Source: Alphaproteobacteria bacterium PA2
GTDB taxonomy: Bacteria > Pseudomonadota > Alphaproteobacteria > Caulobacterales > Caulobacteraceae
Direction: 5' to 3'
DNA: 64,000 nt
Assembly (NCBI GenBank): GCA_002256425.1
Contig: NKIZ01000001.1
Location: 1,137,943 to 1,201,942 of the forward strand
The position numbers and the translations under genes are program-made. Positions 9,827 to 18,748 of this stretch are shown here, piece after piece. Each line of letters starts with the position of its first letter. Within the stretch, counting starts at the first letter, position 1. The notes under the pieces are model-generated. The model saw only the letters and a list, made by a program, of their open reading frames with translations. It did not search any database and was not told where the DNA came from.

Positions 9827-10324
9827 TCAGCCCTGGGTGCTCACATAGGCGCTGATCAGGCCCAGGGGCGCGGCGGTGGTGTTCTTCACGGCGCGGATGA
9901 CAATGCGGCTTTCAATGTTCGAGACCAGGCCCAGACCCAGGATCTTCTCCCGCAGGAAGTCGTCAAAGGCGTGCATGTCGCGGGTGACGATCCGCAATTC
10001 ATAGTCGGCTGCGCCGGTTACCGTAGCGCATTGCACCACTTCCGGCAGCTTGACGATGGCGGTCTCGAAGGCGTCGAGATTGTCCTTGGTCGGCAGGGAC
10101 AGCTTGACCGTGCAATAGACCTCGAACCCCAGGCCCAGCTTTTCCCGGTCCAGAATGGTCACCCGGCGCTGGATGACTCCGGAATCCTCAAGGCGCTTGA
10201 TACGCCGCCAGCAAGGGCTGGAGGACAATCCGACCCGGTCGGCGATCTCGGCGACGCTGAGGGCAGCGTCATGCTGGATAAGGTCCAGAATCTTGGCATC
10301 GACCGCGTCGAGGGGCTCGGACAT
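9827..10324 (-). CDS. Lrp/AsnC family transcriptional regulator
   Basis: A 165-residue regulator with an N-terminal winged helix-turn-helix (LDLIQHDAALSVAEIADRVGLSSSPCWRRIKRLEDSGVI, given here as its limits near residues 11-50) and a C-terminal RAM ligand-binding domain (VQCATVTGAADYELRIV). Members sense amino acids or related metabolites. It is divergently arranged from the indolepyruvate oxidoreductase gene with 140 bases between, so it is the likely regulator of that amino-acid catabolic enzyme; this assignment rests on position only. ATG 10324 is the chosen start. Confidence 0.9.
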   Translation of the reverse strand: MSEPLDAVDAKILDLIQHDAALSVAEIADRVGLSSSPCWRRIKRLEDSGVIQRRVTILDREKLGLGFEVYCTVKLSLPTKDNLDAFETAIVKLPEVVQCATVTGAADYELRIVTRDMHAFDDFLREKILGLGLVSNIESRIVIRAVKNTTAAPLGLISAYVSTQG

Positions 10325-10464
10325 GTTTTACTCGCGAAATAGGGGTAAAATGGCTTCAATCGTGCCGGATCAGAGGCTCTTGGGGCATGCCTTTGGCAAG
10401 CAATTGCGACAATCTTATATGATCTTGCAAGGACTTTGGCAGTCTCAAAAGGAAGGAATTTGCG

Positions 10465-13400
10465 ATGCAGCGCCTGGAAGCGACGCTCGACGACAAGTTT
10501 CTGCTCAAAGAGGGCCGGGTGTTCATCACCGGAGTCCAGGCCCTTCTGAGGGTCATGATCGATCAGCGCCGCCTGGATGAGGCCGCCGGGCGTAACACTG
10601 CAGGCTTCCTGTCCGGCTATCGCGGCTCGCCACTCGGGGGGCTGGACCAGCAGGCGCACAGGGCGCGGAAACATCTGGACGCCGCCCAGGTGGTCTTCAA
10701 GGAGGGGCTCAACGAAGACCTGGCCGCCACGGCCGTCTGGGGCAGCCAGCAGGCCAACCTGTTTCCCGGCGCGCTCTACGATGGCGTTTTCGGCATGTGG
10801 TACGGCAAGGCGCCAGGGGTGGACCGCACCGGAGACGCCTTCAAGCACGCCAACTTCGCCGGAACCCATCCCACCGGGGGTGTGCTGGCCGTGGCCGGTG
10901 ATGACCACACCTGCAAGTCCTCCACCCTGCCCAGCCAGTCGGAATACGCCTTCCAGGACTTCGAAATGCCGGTCCTGTCGCCGGCCGATGTGCAGGAGGT
11001 CCTGGACTATGGCCTGCTGGGCTATGGCCTCTCGCGGTTCTCCGGCCTGTGGGTTGGTCTCATCGCCCTGGCTGACACCATGGACTCCGGTGTCACCATC
11101 GACGTCTCCCTGGACCGCCACAAGATCATCACCCCGGCCAACTACGCCCTGCCGAGCGGGGGCCTGGGCATAAGGCTGAAGGACCAGCCGCTGGACAAGG
11201 AGCGCCGTCTCCGGACCCACAAGATCCCCGCCGCCCTGGCCTTTGCCCGGGCCAACAGGATTGACCGCGTGGTGCTGGGCGCGCCCCGGCCCCGCCTGGG
11301 CATTGTCTGCCAGGGTCAGGCCTACAAGGACGTGATCGAGGCCTTTGCGGCCATGCGGATCTCGTTTGCGGAAGCCGCAGACCTCGGGGTAGCCATCTAC
11401 AAGGTGGGCATGCCCTGGCCCCTGGAACCCCAGGGCCTGAAGGCCTTCGCCGCCGGTCTCGAGACCCTGATGGTCATTGAGCACAAGCGGCCCCTGATCG
11501 AGGGCCAGGCCCGCGCCGCCCTCTATGACCTGCCGGCCCATGCCCGCCCGCGGATCATCGGCAAGACCGACGAGCAGGGCCATCCTCTGCTCTCGGAGCT
11601 GAGCTCCCTTTCCGTCGCCGAAATCGCCCTGGCCATTGCTGACCGCCTGCCGCCAGGCCCTCACATGGACCGGGTGCATGACTATCTGAGCCGCGTGTCG
11701 GCCGCCTCCATGGCCGCCGTCACCCTGGCGACCGACCAGCAGCGCAAGCCCTTCTTCTGCTCCGGCTGCCCGCACAATACCTCGACGCGACTGCCAGAAG
11801 GCTCCCGGGCCCTGGCCGGGATCGGCTGTCACTATATGGCCAGCTTCTCTGATCCCCAGACCGACCTGAACAGTCACATGGGCGGGGAGGGTTTGACCTG
11901 GGTAGGGTCCGCGCCCTTCACCTCGGAAAAGCACGTCTTCGTCAATCTGGGGGACGGCACCTATAACCACTCGGGCTCCCTGGCCATCCGCGCCTCGATC
12001 GCAGCAGGGTCGCACGTGACCTACAAGCTGCTCTTCAATGACGCTGTGGCCATGACCGGCGGACAGAAGGCAGAGAGCGGCTTTACCCCCGCTCAGATTA
12101 CCCGCCAGCTGGCGTCCGAAGGCGTGGCCCGCACGGTGATCGTGGCGGCGGAGCCCGAGCGCTATCAGGGCGTCACCGACCTGGCGCCTGGGGTGGAGGT
12201 GCATCCCCGTTCGGAGCTGATGGCGGTCCAGCGCCTGCTGCGCGACACCCCCGGCGTCACGGTCCTGCTCTACGACCAGATCTGCGCCACCGAAAAACGC
12301 CGTCGCACCAAGCGGGGAACCCTGGCGGCTTCGCCCCGGCGGGTCTTCATCAATCCCCTGGTCTGCGAAGGCTGCGGGGACTGCTCGAAGGCGTCCAACT
12401 GCGTCGCGGTCGAGCCCTATGACACTGAATTCGGACGCAAGCGGCAGATCAACCAGTCCAGCTGCAATACCGACTATTCCTGCCTGCAGGGCTTCTGTCC
12501 GTCCTTCGTGACCCTGGAAGGGGCGGAAAACGCCCTGGGCGCCGCCCGTCCGGCCCTGAGCGCAGCATCGACTCCGTCACCGGCGTTCGAGCCCCTGACA
12601 GGCCTGCGGAACATCGTCTTCACCGGCATTGGCGGAACGGGGGTGACCACGACCGCCTCGATCCTGGCCATGGCCGCCCACCTGGACGGTCACGCCGCCT
12701 CGGTGGTGGACATGACAGGTCTGGCCCAGAAGGGCGGGGCCGTCTTCAGCCATGTGCGTATCGGTTCAGAGGCCGACAGCGTGGTCGGCGGACGGGTTCC
12801 CGCAGCCAGCGCCCACGTACTGATCGCCTGTGACATCCTCTCGGCCGCGGGCCCGGACGCCCTGGCCCTCTACGCCAGGGACCGCACCATGGCGGTGGCC
12901 AATTGCGACTTTGCGCCTACAGCTGATTTCGTCACGGACCGGGACGTCCGTTTCGACGCTGCGAACATGGGCAAGCGGATCGCCGCAGCCACGCATAGTT
13001 TTGACGAGGCCCCGGCCCACCATCTGGCGGAGAGCCAGTTCGGCGACGCCATCTACGCCAATATGATCATGCTGGGGTTTGCCTGGCAGAAGGGCCATGT
13101 GCCGGTTTCCAGTCAGGCCATGTACCGGGCCATCCAGCTCAATGGCGTGGCGGCTGACCAGAACTTTCAGGCCTTCGAACTGGGGCGCCAGGTCGCGCAT
13201 GATCCGCGCCTTGCCCAACCTGCGCCGGCCCCCGATCCAGCCACCATCCCCCTGGACGATCTGATCGCCCGCCGGGCGGAAGACCTTAAGGCCTATCAGA
13301 ACGCCGCCTATGCTGAAGACTACCGCGCGCGCGTCACCAGGATTGCAGGCCTTGGATCCGACGCCCTGACCCGTGCGGTCGCCGTCAATCTCTACAAGCT

Positions 13401-13863
13401 CATGGCCTGCAAGGACGAGTACGAGGTGGCGCGGCTCTATTCCGACGGAAGGTTCGCCGCCGAGCGGAGCAAGGCCTTCAAGGGCGGCCGGGCCAAGGTC
13501 TGGCTTGCGCCGCCCTTCCTTGCCCTCAAGGACGCCGAGGGGCGGCCGCGCAAGGTGGCCTTCGGTGGCTGGATGCTCGACGTCGTCTTTCCGCTGCTGG
13601 CGAAAATGAAGGGGCTCCGCGGGACCGCAATCGACCCGTTCGGCGCAACGGAAGAGCGCAGGATGGAACGTCGCATGGTTGCGGATTATCAGGCCGACCT
13701 TGCGAGGATTGAAGCCGAGTGGAGGGACCCAAGGGCAGGCTTGGCGCGTGAGCTGGCAGAGATTCCGCAACGGATACGTGGGTTTGGGCATGTGAAGGCC
13801 GCCAGCTTCAAATCTGCTGCAAGCCTGCGAGATGGCCTCTGGAAGGCATGGGAGAAAGCCTAG
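10465..13863 (+). CDS. Indolepyruvate ferredoxin oxidoreductase family protein (fused alpha/gamma)
   Basis: An 1132-residue fused 2-oxoacid:ferredoxin oxidoreductase that oxidatively decarboxylates aryl pyruvates or branched 2-oxoacids to acyl-CoA. The order of regions is: N-terminal pyrimidine-binding domain (FLSGYRGSPLGGLDQQ, residues about 45-60), thiamine-diphosphate domain (CSGCPHNTSTRLPEG, about 432, and NLGDGTYNHSGSLAIRASI), a ferredoxin-like segment (CEGCGDCSKASNC, about 634) with NTDYSCLQGFCPSF, then the gamma domain (TGIGGTGVTTTASILAMAA, about 718) and a C-terminal region. The length matches bacterial fused forms. GAAGGAA lies about ten bases before the ATG. It faces an Lrp regulator, in keeping with amino-acid catabolism. 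Confidence 0.95.
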   Translation: MQRLEATLDDKFLLKEGRVFITGVQALLRVMIDQRRLDEAAGRNTAGFLSGYRGSPLGGLDQQAHRARKHLDAAQVVFKEGLNEDLAATAVWGSQQANLFPGALYDGVFGMWYGKAPGVDRTGDAFKHANFAGTHPTGGVLAVAGDDHTCKSSTLPSQSEYAFQDFEMPVLSPADVQEVLDYGLLGYGLSRFSGLWVGLIALADTMDSGVTIDVSLDRHKIITPANYALPSGGLGIRLKDQPLDKERRLRTHKIPAALAFARANRIDRVVLGAPRPRLGIVCQGQAYKDVIEAFAAMRISFAEAADLGVAIYKVGMPWPLEPQGLKAFAAGLETLMVIEHKRPLIEGQARAALYDLPAHARPRIIGKTDEQGHPLLSELSSLSVAEIALAIADRLPPGPHMDRVHDYLSRVSAASMAAVTLATDQQRKPFFCSGCPHNTSTRLPEGSRALAGIGCHYMASFSDPQTDLNSHMGGEGLTWVGSAPFTSEKHVFVNLGDGTYNHSGSLAIRASIAAGSHVTYKLLFNDAVAMTGGQKAESGFTPAQITRQLASEGVARTVIVAAEPERYQGVTDLAPGVEVHPRSELMAVQRLLRDTPGVTVLLYDQICATEKRRRTKRGTLAASPRRVFINPLVCEGCGDCSKASNCVAVEPYDTEFGRKRQINQSSCNTDYSCLQGFCPSFVTLEGAENALGAARPALSAASTPSPAFEPLTGLRNIVFTGIGGTGVTTTASILAMAAHLDGHAASVVDMTGLAQKGGAVFSHVRIGSEADSVVGGRVPAASAHVLIACDILSAAGPDALALYARDRTMAVANCDFAPTADFVTDRDVRFDAANMGKRIAAATHSFDEAPAHHLAESQFGDAIYANMIMLGFAWQKGHVPVSSQAMYRAIQLNGVAADQNFQAFELGRQVAHDPRLAQPAPAPDPATIPLDDLIARRAEDLKAYQNAAYAEDYRARVTRIAGLGSDALTRAVAVNLYKLMACKDEYEVARLYSDGRFAAERSKAFKGGRAKVWLAPPFLALKDAEGRPRKVAFGGWMLDVVFPLLAKMKGLRGTAIDPFGATEERRMERRMVADYQADLARIEAEWRDPRAGLARELAEIPQRIRGFGHVKAASFKSAASLRDGLWKAWEKA

Positions 13864-13990
13864 GACAAGTGTCCTCAAAGGCAGGAGGTATTGCTACTAC
13901 TGGTAGGTATATCTCAATCTTTGCAGGTGAAGAACCTAGCAAGGGTTGGGCTTGGTGGGCTGTTCGAGCCTCCAGCCGCAGGGAGCAGAA

Positions 13991-15238
13991 GTGGTCGCTG
14001 CGAGACGAAATCTACGGACCAGAGGGGGCGACCGCTCCATCAGGAACCTTGACGCCCTAAAGCGTACGGCTTCGACGAGCCGTGTGCTGAATCTTCTTTC
14101 AGTCGCAGACGACCGTGACCCCGAGGACCGGACCTACGCGGCCCTGCCATTCTTCACCAATCCAATTCTGAACGAAGCGATTGTCCTGAAACACCGGGTC
14201 CGCCGGGACGAGCGCTATGTGTTCGACTATCCTCCGACTGTCGCCACGAAAGTCATCCTGCCCTTTGAGCGTAAGGATCTGCGCCTGGGCGGGCAGTCCT
14301 TTTTCGTTGGCCAGCGGGGGTGGTTGTCCCTTCTGGACGAATTCTCGCAGAACCAGGACTTCAACCAGCGCGACATTGCACTTCTGCAGGACCTGGACGA
14401 ACTGCCCTCCCTCGACCCGTTCCTGCTGAAGGAACATCTTCATCGTCGGGGATATGCAATTTCGTCCACCTATTTTGCCATTTCAGACGCCGATATGCAG
14501 CGCATGCAGACCTTTGTTGGATCCCAGATCCAGGTGCTGATCGCGCGCGCATTTCCCAACCGCAACTCGAATAACAGTCAGCAGAAGATGGCCAGCCTCA
14601 TCCTCTCCACGACGATAGACGAGCGCCTTGAGCCCCTTCGGCAGGTCATGCGGCTCGATGAGGAGAGCTACCGGGAAGGCATATTCAGCTGGAAGGGCTT
14701 TCTCTATTACAAATGGGCTCTGAATGACCTCATTCCGCGCCTGGTCGACGTCCTGGAAGAAATACCTCTGCTCAAGGCTTCCAACTTTGTGGACAAAGAC
14801 CTTGCCCGAATGATCGAGACTTCAAAGACCGATCTGGTCCGCACAATCCAGTTACGCAAGCTGGAGGTGCAGGGCGCCCTGCTGGTCTATGATGACGCCT
14901 ACCGGGACCTGACCCAGAACGACAAGCCCATGGCGTTCAGGGATTTTCTGATGAACGCGCCAAGCATGTTCCTCGTCCTGGGCGAACGCATAGGCGTGAT
15001 CCAGCACATTGTCAGTTTCTGGCAGTATCGGTTCCCGCTGGCGACAGACCTGGTGGCGCCAACCGAGGAAATCGTCGATATTCTGCAGGACTTCTCGCAG
15101 AACCTTGAAACCTTCGAGCCGACCTTCGAGCAAAAGCGTCCGCCACCTCGCAGGAGGCGAAGCACCGCATCCGTCGAGGATGACAGCAATCCTTACATAT
15201 CGATCGCCCCCTTGGCCTCGAGGCCAGGCGGGAAATGA
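13991..15238 (+). CDS. Uncharacterised protein, tandem paralogue A
   Basis: I do not recognise this family. The 415-residue product is soluble by composition, with no signal peptide or membrane segment. I choose GTG 13991 because AGGGAG stands six bases upstream and the next gene has a matching start at the same alignment point; an in-frame TTG at 13946 gives a longer, unaligned N terminus. Conserved blocks shared with the next gene are GGDRSIRNLDAL, VLKHRVRRDER, VATKVILPFERKDLRLGG, SFFVGQRGWLSL, FAISDADMQRMQTFVG, FSWKGFLYYKWALNDLIPRL and DKPMAFRDFLMNAPSMF. The C-terminal tail is Pro/Arg-rich (PPPRRRRS) and then carries SNPYISI. It contains many charged helices; a scaffold or regulatory role is conceivable but unproven. 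Confidence 0.85.
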   Translation: MVAARRNLRTRGGDRSIRNLDALKRTASTSRVLNLLSVADDRDPEDRTYAALPFFTNPILNEAIVLKHRVRRDERYVFDYPPTVATKVILPFERKDLRLGGQSFFVGQRGWLSLLDEFSQNQDFNQRDIALLQDLDELPSLDPFLLKEHLHRRGYAISSTYFAISDADMQRMQTFVGSQIQVLIARAFPNRNSNNSQQKMASLILSTTIDERLEPLRQVMRLDEESYREGIFSWKGFLYYKWALNDLIPRLVDVLEEIPLLKASNFVDKDLARMIETSKTDLVRTIQLRKLEVQGALLVYDDAYRDLTQNDKPMAFRDFLMNAPSMFLVLGERIGVIQHIVSFWQYRFPLATDLVAPTEEIVDILQDFSQNLETFEPTFEQKRPPPRRRRSTASVEDDSNPYISIAPLASRPGGK

Positions 15239-15377
15239 CTCCCGCAGGTGGCGTCGGGAGCCTGCGCCCCCGTATTCAGCTACCTCTGGTCGTTCTTTTT
15301 CAATCTTTAGGCCTGAAACTCCGTCCCGTGAAAATGCCCGGCTGTGATGGGTGTTTCAGCAAGGGAACTGTTCGGAC

Positions 15378-16634
15378 GTGGCCGCCGTAAAACGCAATAA
15401 CAGGACGCGAGGCGGGGATCGATCGATCCGTAATCTCGACGCCCTGCGGCGGACAGCCTCGACCAGTCGCGTCCTGAACCTGCTGGCGGTGGCCGAAGGG
15501 CGCGACCCTGAGGACGAGATCTATGTGTCCCAGCCATTCTTCGCCAACCCCATCCTGAATGAGAGCATTGTCCTGAAGCACAGGGTGCGACGGGACGAGC
15601 GCTTTGTGTTCGACTATCCGCCGACGGTCGCCACCAAGGTCATCCTGCCTTTTGAGCGCAAGGATCTGCGCCTGGGCGGTCAATCCTTCTTTGTGGGGCA
15701 GAGGGGATGGCTCTCGCTGATGGAGGAGCTGACCCAGGATCACGACTCCATCCATCGGGATGCGGCGCTCCTCCAGGACCTCAGTGAGTTGCCCTCGCTG
15801 GATCCCTTTCTCCTGAAAGAGCATCTGAACCGTCGCGGATATGTCATCGCACCGGCCTATTTCGCCATTTCCGACGCCGACATGCAGCGCATGCAGACCT
15901 TTGTCGGCACGCAGATCCAGGCCCTGATCGAACTGGCCTTCCCGAACCACACCAGCAATGCCAGCCAGCACAAGATGGCCGGTGTGATCCTCTCGACGAC
16001 CATTGACGAGCGACTGGAGCCGCTGCGGCGGGTCATGCGTCTGGATGCTGAAAGCTATCGGGAGGGCATCTTCAGCTGGAAGGGGTTCCTCTATTACAAG
16101 TGGGCCCTGAACGATCTGATCCCGCGGCTTTCCGACGTTCTCGACGAAGTCCCGCTCCTGAAGTCATCGAGCTATATCGACAATGATCAGGCCCGGATGA
16201 TCGAGGCTTCCAAGTTTCAGCTGATCAAGACCATTCACCTGCGGCGGCTGGAAGTGCAGGAAGCCCTTCAGGTCTATGACGACGCCTATCGCGACCTGAC
16301 CCAGAACGACAAGCCCATGGCGTTCCGCGACTTCCTGATGAATGCGCCCAGCATGTTCATGGTCCTGGGCGAGCGGATTGGCGTGATCTCGCACATTGTC
16401 AGCTTCTGGCAGTATCGCTTTCCGACAGCCATCGACCTTATTGCCACCACTGAAGAGGTGGTCGACATCCTGCAGGACTTCCACTCCAACCTGGAAGCCT
16501 TTGATGTCGCCGCCATGGCGCCCACCCCACCGCGTCGCCGCAGGCCTTCGCCTTTGGGGTCTCAGGACGAGAACAATCCCTATGCGACCATGGGAATGCT
16601 TGCCCAGGGTTCGGCCGAATTGACAGAGCCCTAG
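15378..16634 (+). CDS. Uncharacterised protein, tandem paralogue B
   Basis: This is the second copy of the preceding unknown gene, about 418 residues and roughly three quarters or more identical to it by eye across the body. GTG 15378 aligns with the start chosen for copy A; AAGGGA lies 11 bases upstream. An alternative in-frame GTG is at 15351. Divergence is concentrated at the extreme N terminus, around the middle (TSNASQHK versus NSNNSQQK) and in the C-terminal tail, which keeps the design PPRRRR, an acidic patch and NPYAT. The 139-base gap from copy A contains the sequence TCAATCTTT 78 bases before the start, matching a copy 77 bases before the start of A. The stop shares CTAG with the convergent hydrolase gene. 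Confidence 0.85.
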   Translation: MAAVKRNNRTRGGDRSIRNLDALRRTASTSRVLNLLAVAEGRDPEDEIYVSQPFFANPILNESIVLKHRVRRDERFVFDYPPTVATKVILPFERKDLRLGGQSFFVGQRGWLSLMEELTQDHDSIHRDAALLQDLSELPSLDPFLLKEHLNRRGYVIAPAYFAISDADMQRMQTFVGTQIQALIELAFPNHTSNASQHKMAGVILSTTIDERLEPLRRVMRLDAESYREGIFSWKGFLYYKWALNDLIPRLSDVLDEVPLLKSSSYIDNDQARMIEASKFQLIKTIHLRRLEVQEALQVYDDAYRDLTQNDKPMAFRDFLMNAPSMFMVLGERIGVISHIVSFWQYRFPTAIDLIATTEEVVDILQDFHSNLEAFDVAAMAPTPPRRRRPSPLGSQDENNPYATMGMLAQGSAELTEP

Positions 16635-17413
16635 GCGGGGACGATCTCGGCCAGGGCCGCCTTCAGCGTTGAATAGTGTGACAGGCCGGGAAACCGGCGA
16701 TCGGCCCTCAGGTTTGGCAGGCGAGCGGCGAGGGCGTCGGCCATGTCCGGCGGCGTCCAGGTATCTGCCATCCCCTGCCAGAGGGTGACGGGCGCGGTGA
16801 CCTTGGCGAGCCGGCCTTCTCCCGACCGGACAAAGGCCAGGATTTCCCGCCTGTATCCCCTGGCCCCATCGCGCAGGGAGCTTTCGAGCAGATCCATGAT
16901 CATCTCTTCAAACCCGGCGGTCGCCGCCAGGTCACGGTCAGCGCCGGCGGCCTTGCTGAACAGCTGGCCATAAAGCACCTGCGGCGCCGCCGCAGCCAGC
17001 CGGCCCTGAAGCGTGGTCATGAACCCGAAAGCCCAGGGTGCAGTCCGGGCCAGGTTGAACACGACGCCACCAGCCATGCGCGGGAGGTAGTTTCCCGTTT
17101 CCAGAGGGGCTGGCGGTGAGATCAGGTCAAGAGTCAGGTCTCTCCCCAGGGCGCGTCCTGTCAGACGTATCGAGACCTCCATGGCGACAAAGGCGCCCAT
17201 GGAGAAGCCTGCCAGGCGCAAAGGGCCGGAGGGAAACCGCCTCATGATTTCATCGGTCAGATGATCAATATAGGCGTCAAAGGCGAGGTCGGTGCGGTCT
17301 GATCCCCGATCCGGAGCAAAGAGGGTCATCGGGTCGGGCCGTCGGGCCGCCAGGGTCAATTCGGCCGGCGAGCCGGGCTGGCCATGGAAATAGACCAGGT
17401 TGGGTGTCGTCAT
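16631..17413 (-). CDS. Alpha/beta hydrolase
   Basis: A 260-residue alpha/beta-fold hydrolase. The start is ATG 17413 (MTTPNLVYFHGQPGSPAEL), where the family fold begins with the oxyanion HGQPGS motif; the frame is open for a further 185 codons upstream, but that extension is antisense to other sequence and has no protein-like character. The nucleophile elbow is GFSMGA, and the catalytic His lies in FPGLSHYSTL near the C terminus, with an Asp in QGMADTWTPP. It resembles esterases and C-C hydrolases without a specific match. Its 3' end overlaps the stop of the unknown paralogue B. Confidence 0.85.
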   Translation of the reverse strand: MTTPNLVYFHGQPGSPAELTLAARRPDPMTLFAPDRGSDRTDLAFDAYIDHLTDEIMRRFPSGPLRLAGFSMGAFVAMEVSIRLTGRALGRDLTLDLISPPAPLETGNYLPRMAGGVVFNLARTAPWAFGFMTTLQGRLAAAAPQVLYGQLFSKAAGADRDLAATAGFEEMIMDLLESSLRDGARGYRREILAFVRSGEGRLAKVTAPVTLWQGMADTWTPPDMADALAARLPNLRADRRFPGLSHYSTLKAALAEIVPA

Positions 17414-17605
17414 TTCAGCGCCTCGAGGCCAGATCGAACCACCACGGCGGGCCCGATCGTCGGTACATCTCGAACCTCGGCCGGGCCCGCAGCACCTCCC
17501 GCCAGGTGTCGCATGAATGTCCCTCCCGCAGGCAAAATCGTCGGGCCCGACCCTAGTCCGCCCCTCAAGATTTGCATACGCCCCGGCATGGGTTAGTCCG
17601 GGGAT

Positions 17606-18748
17606 ATGAGCCAGTTTGATTTCGACGCCGTCGTGGTGGGAGCAGGAGCCGTAGGCCTGGCCTGTGGCTATGCCCTGAAGCGTCGCGGCCTGACTGTCGC
17701 CGTACTGGAGGCCGGCCCGATCATCGGGGAGGGCGTATCGGCCCGCAATTCCGAAGTTGTCCACGGCGGTCTCTACTATCCGACGGGATCGCTGAAGGCT
17801 CGGCTCTGCGTTCAGGGCCGGCGGGCCCTCTACGGGTTCCTGGACAGCCACAAGGTCGCCTATGACAAGTGCGGCAAGCTGGTTGTGGCCACCAGTGATG
17901 AGGAGGTCGCCAGGCTCGACGGCATCATGGCCCAGGCGCTCGCCAATGACGTTGAGGGCATGGCGCACATGTCAGGCGCCCAGGCCCTGGCCCTTGAGCC
18001 GGAACTCAACTGTATGGCCGCCCTGGTCTCGCCGGAAAGCGGGGTCTTTGACAGCCACGGCTATATGCTGGCCCTGCAGGGCGAGATCGAGGCCGGCGGC
18101 GGCGCGGTTGTCACCTCGACCCCCTTCACCGGAGCTGCGGCCCTGCCGGGCGGCGGCTGGCGGGTTCGGGCCGGAGGCGAGGAGCCGACCACCCTGGACG
18201 CCCGCCTGCTGGTCACGGCGCCGGGCCTGTCCGCCCAGGCGGTCGCCGCCACGATCGACGGCTTCCCGATGGAGACCATTCCGCCCCTTCACTATGGCAA
18301 GGGGGTCTATTTCCGCCTGTCGGGCAAGGCGCCCTTCGCCCGCCTGATCTATCCGCCGCCAATCCCGGGCGCCCTCGGCACCCACTATCGCCGGGACCTT
18401 GGCGGGCAGGCCGTGTTCGGCCCTGACCTGGCCTATGTGGATGAGCTGGACTACAGCGTCGATCCGGCGCGGGCCGGGGATTTCTATACCTATGTCCGCA
18501 AGTTCTGGCCTGGCCTGCCCGACGGTTCGCTGAACCCTGACTATGCCGGGATCCGGCCCAAGCTTCACGGACCCGGCGAGACCCAGCCGGACTTCCGGAT
18601 CGATGGCCCTGCGGCCCACGGCCTGGAGGGACTGGTCACCCTGTTCGGCATTGAGAGCCCCGGCCTGACCAGTTCACTGGCCATTGGCGAAGAGGTCTGC
18701 GCCCGCCTGGGCCTAAAGGCGCCCGACGCAGGTCTCCAGGGCCTCTGA
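17606..18748 (+). CDS. FAD-dependent oxidoreductase, L-2-hydroxyglutarate oxidase-like
   Basis: A 380-residue flavoprotein of the DAO family. The dinucleotide-binding motif VVGAGAVGLACGYAL is at residues about 10-24, followed by EAGPIIGEGVSARNSEVVHGGLY, the stretch typical of LhgO/YgaF-type L-2-hydroxyglutarate dehydrogenases, which pass electrons to the membrane quinone pool. PESGVFDSHGYM and the C-terminal FGIESPGLTSSLAIGEEV also fit. A divergent pair with the hydrolase at 17413 leaves a 192-base gap. The last 36 bases overlap the 3' end of the convergent asparagine synthetase gene; both proteins look intact, so the overlap seems genuine. Confidence 0.88.
   Translation: MSQFDFDAVVVGAGAVGLACGYALKRRGLTVAVLEAGPIIGEGVSARNSEVVHGGLYYPTGSLKARLCVQGRRALYGFLDSHKVAYDKCGKLVVATSDEEVARLDGIMAQALANDVEGMAHMSGAQALALEPELNCMAALVSPESGVFDSHGYMLALQGEIEAGGGAVVTSTPFTGAAALPGGGWRVRAGGEEPTTLDARLLVTAPGLSAQAVAATIDGFPMETIPPLHYGKGVYFRLSGKAPFARLIYPPPIPGALGTHYRRDLGGQAVFGPDLAYVDELDYSVDPARAGDFYTYVRKFWPGLPDGSLNPDYAGIRPKLHGPGETQPDFRIDGPAAHGLEGLVTLFGIESPGLTSSLAIGEEVCARLGLKAPDAGLQGL

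Noticed and set aside
10159..12204. Very long open frame (681 codons) on the minus strand inside the indolepyruvate oxidoreductase gene
   Set aside because: It is antisense to a protein with clear thiamine and iron-sulfur motifs, and its translation is Gly/Gln/His-rich with no domain; high G+C makes such frames common.
17414..17968. 185-codon upstream extension of the alpha/beta hydrolase
   Set aside because: The extension is antisense to the start of the FAD oxidoreductase and its promoter region; the family fold starts at ATG 17413.
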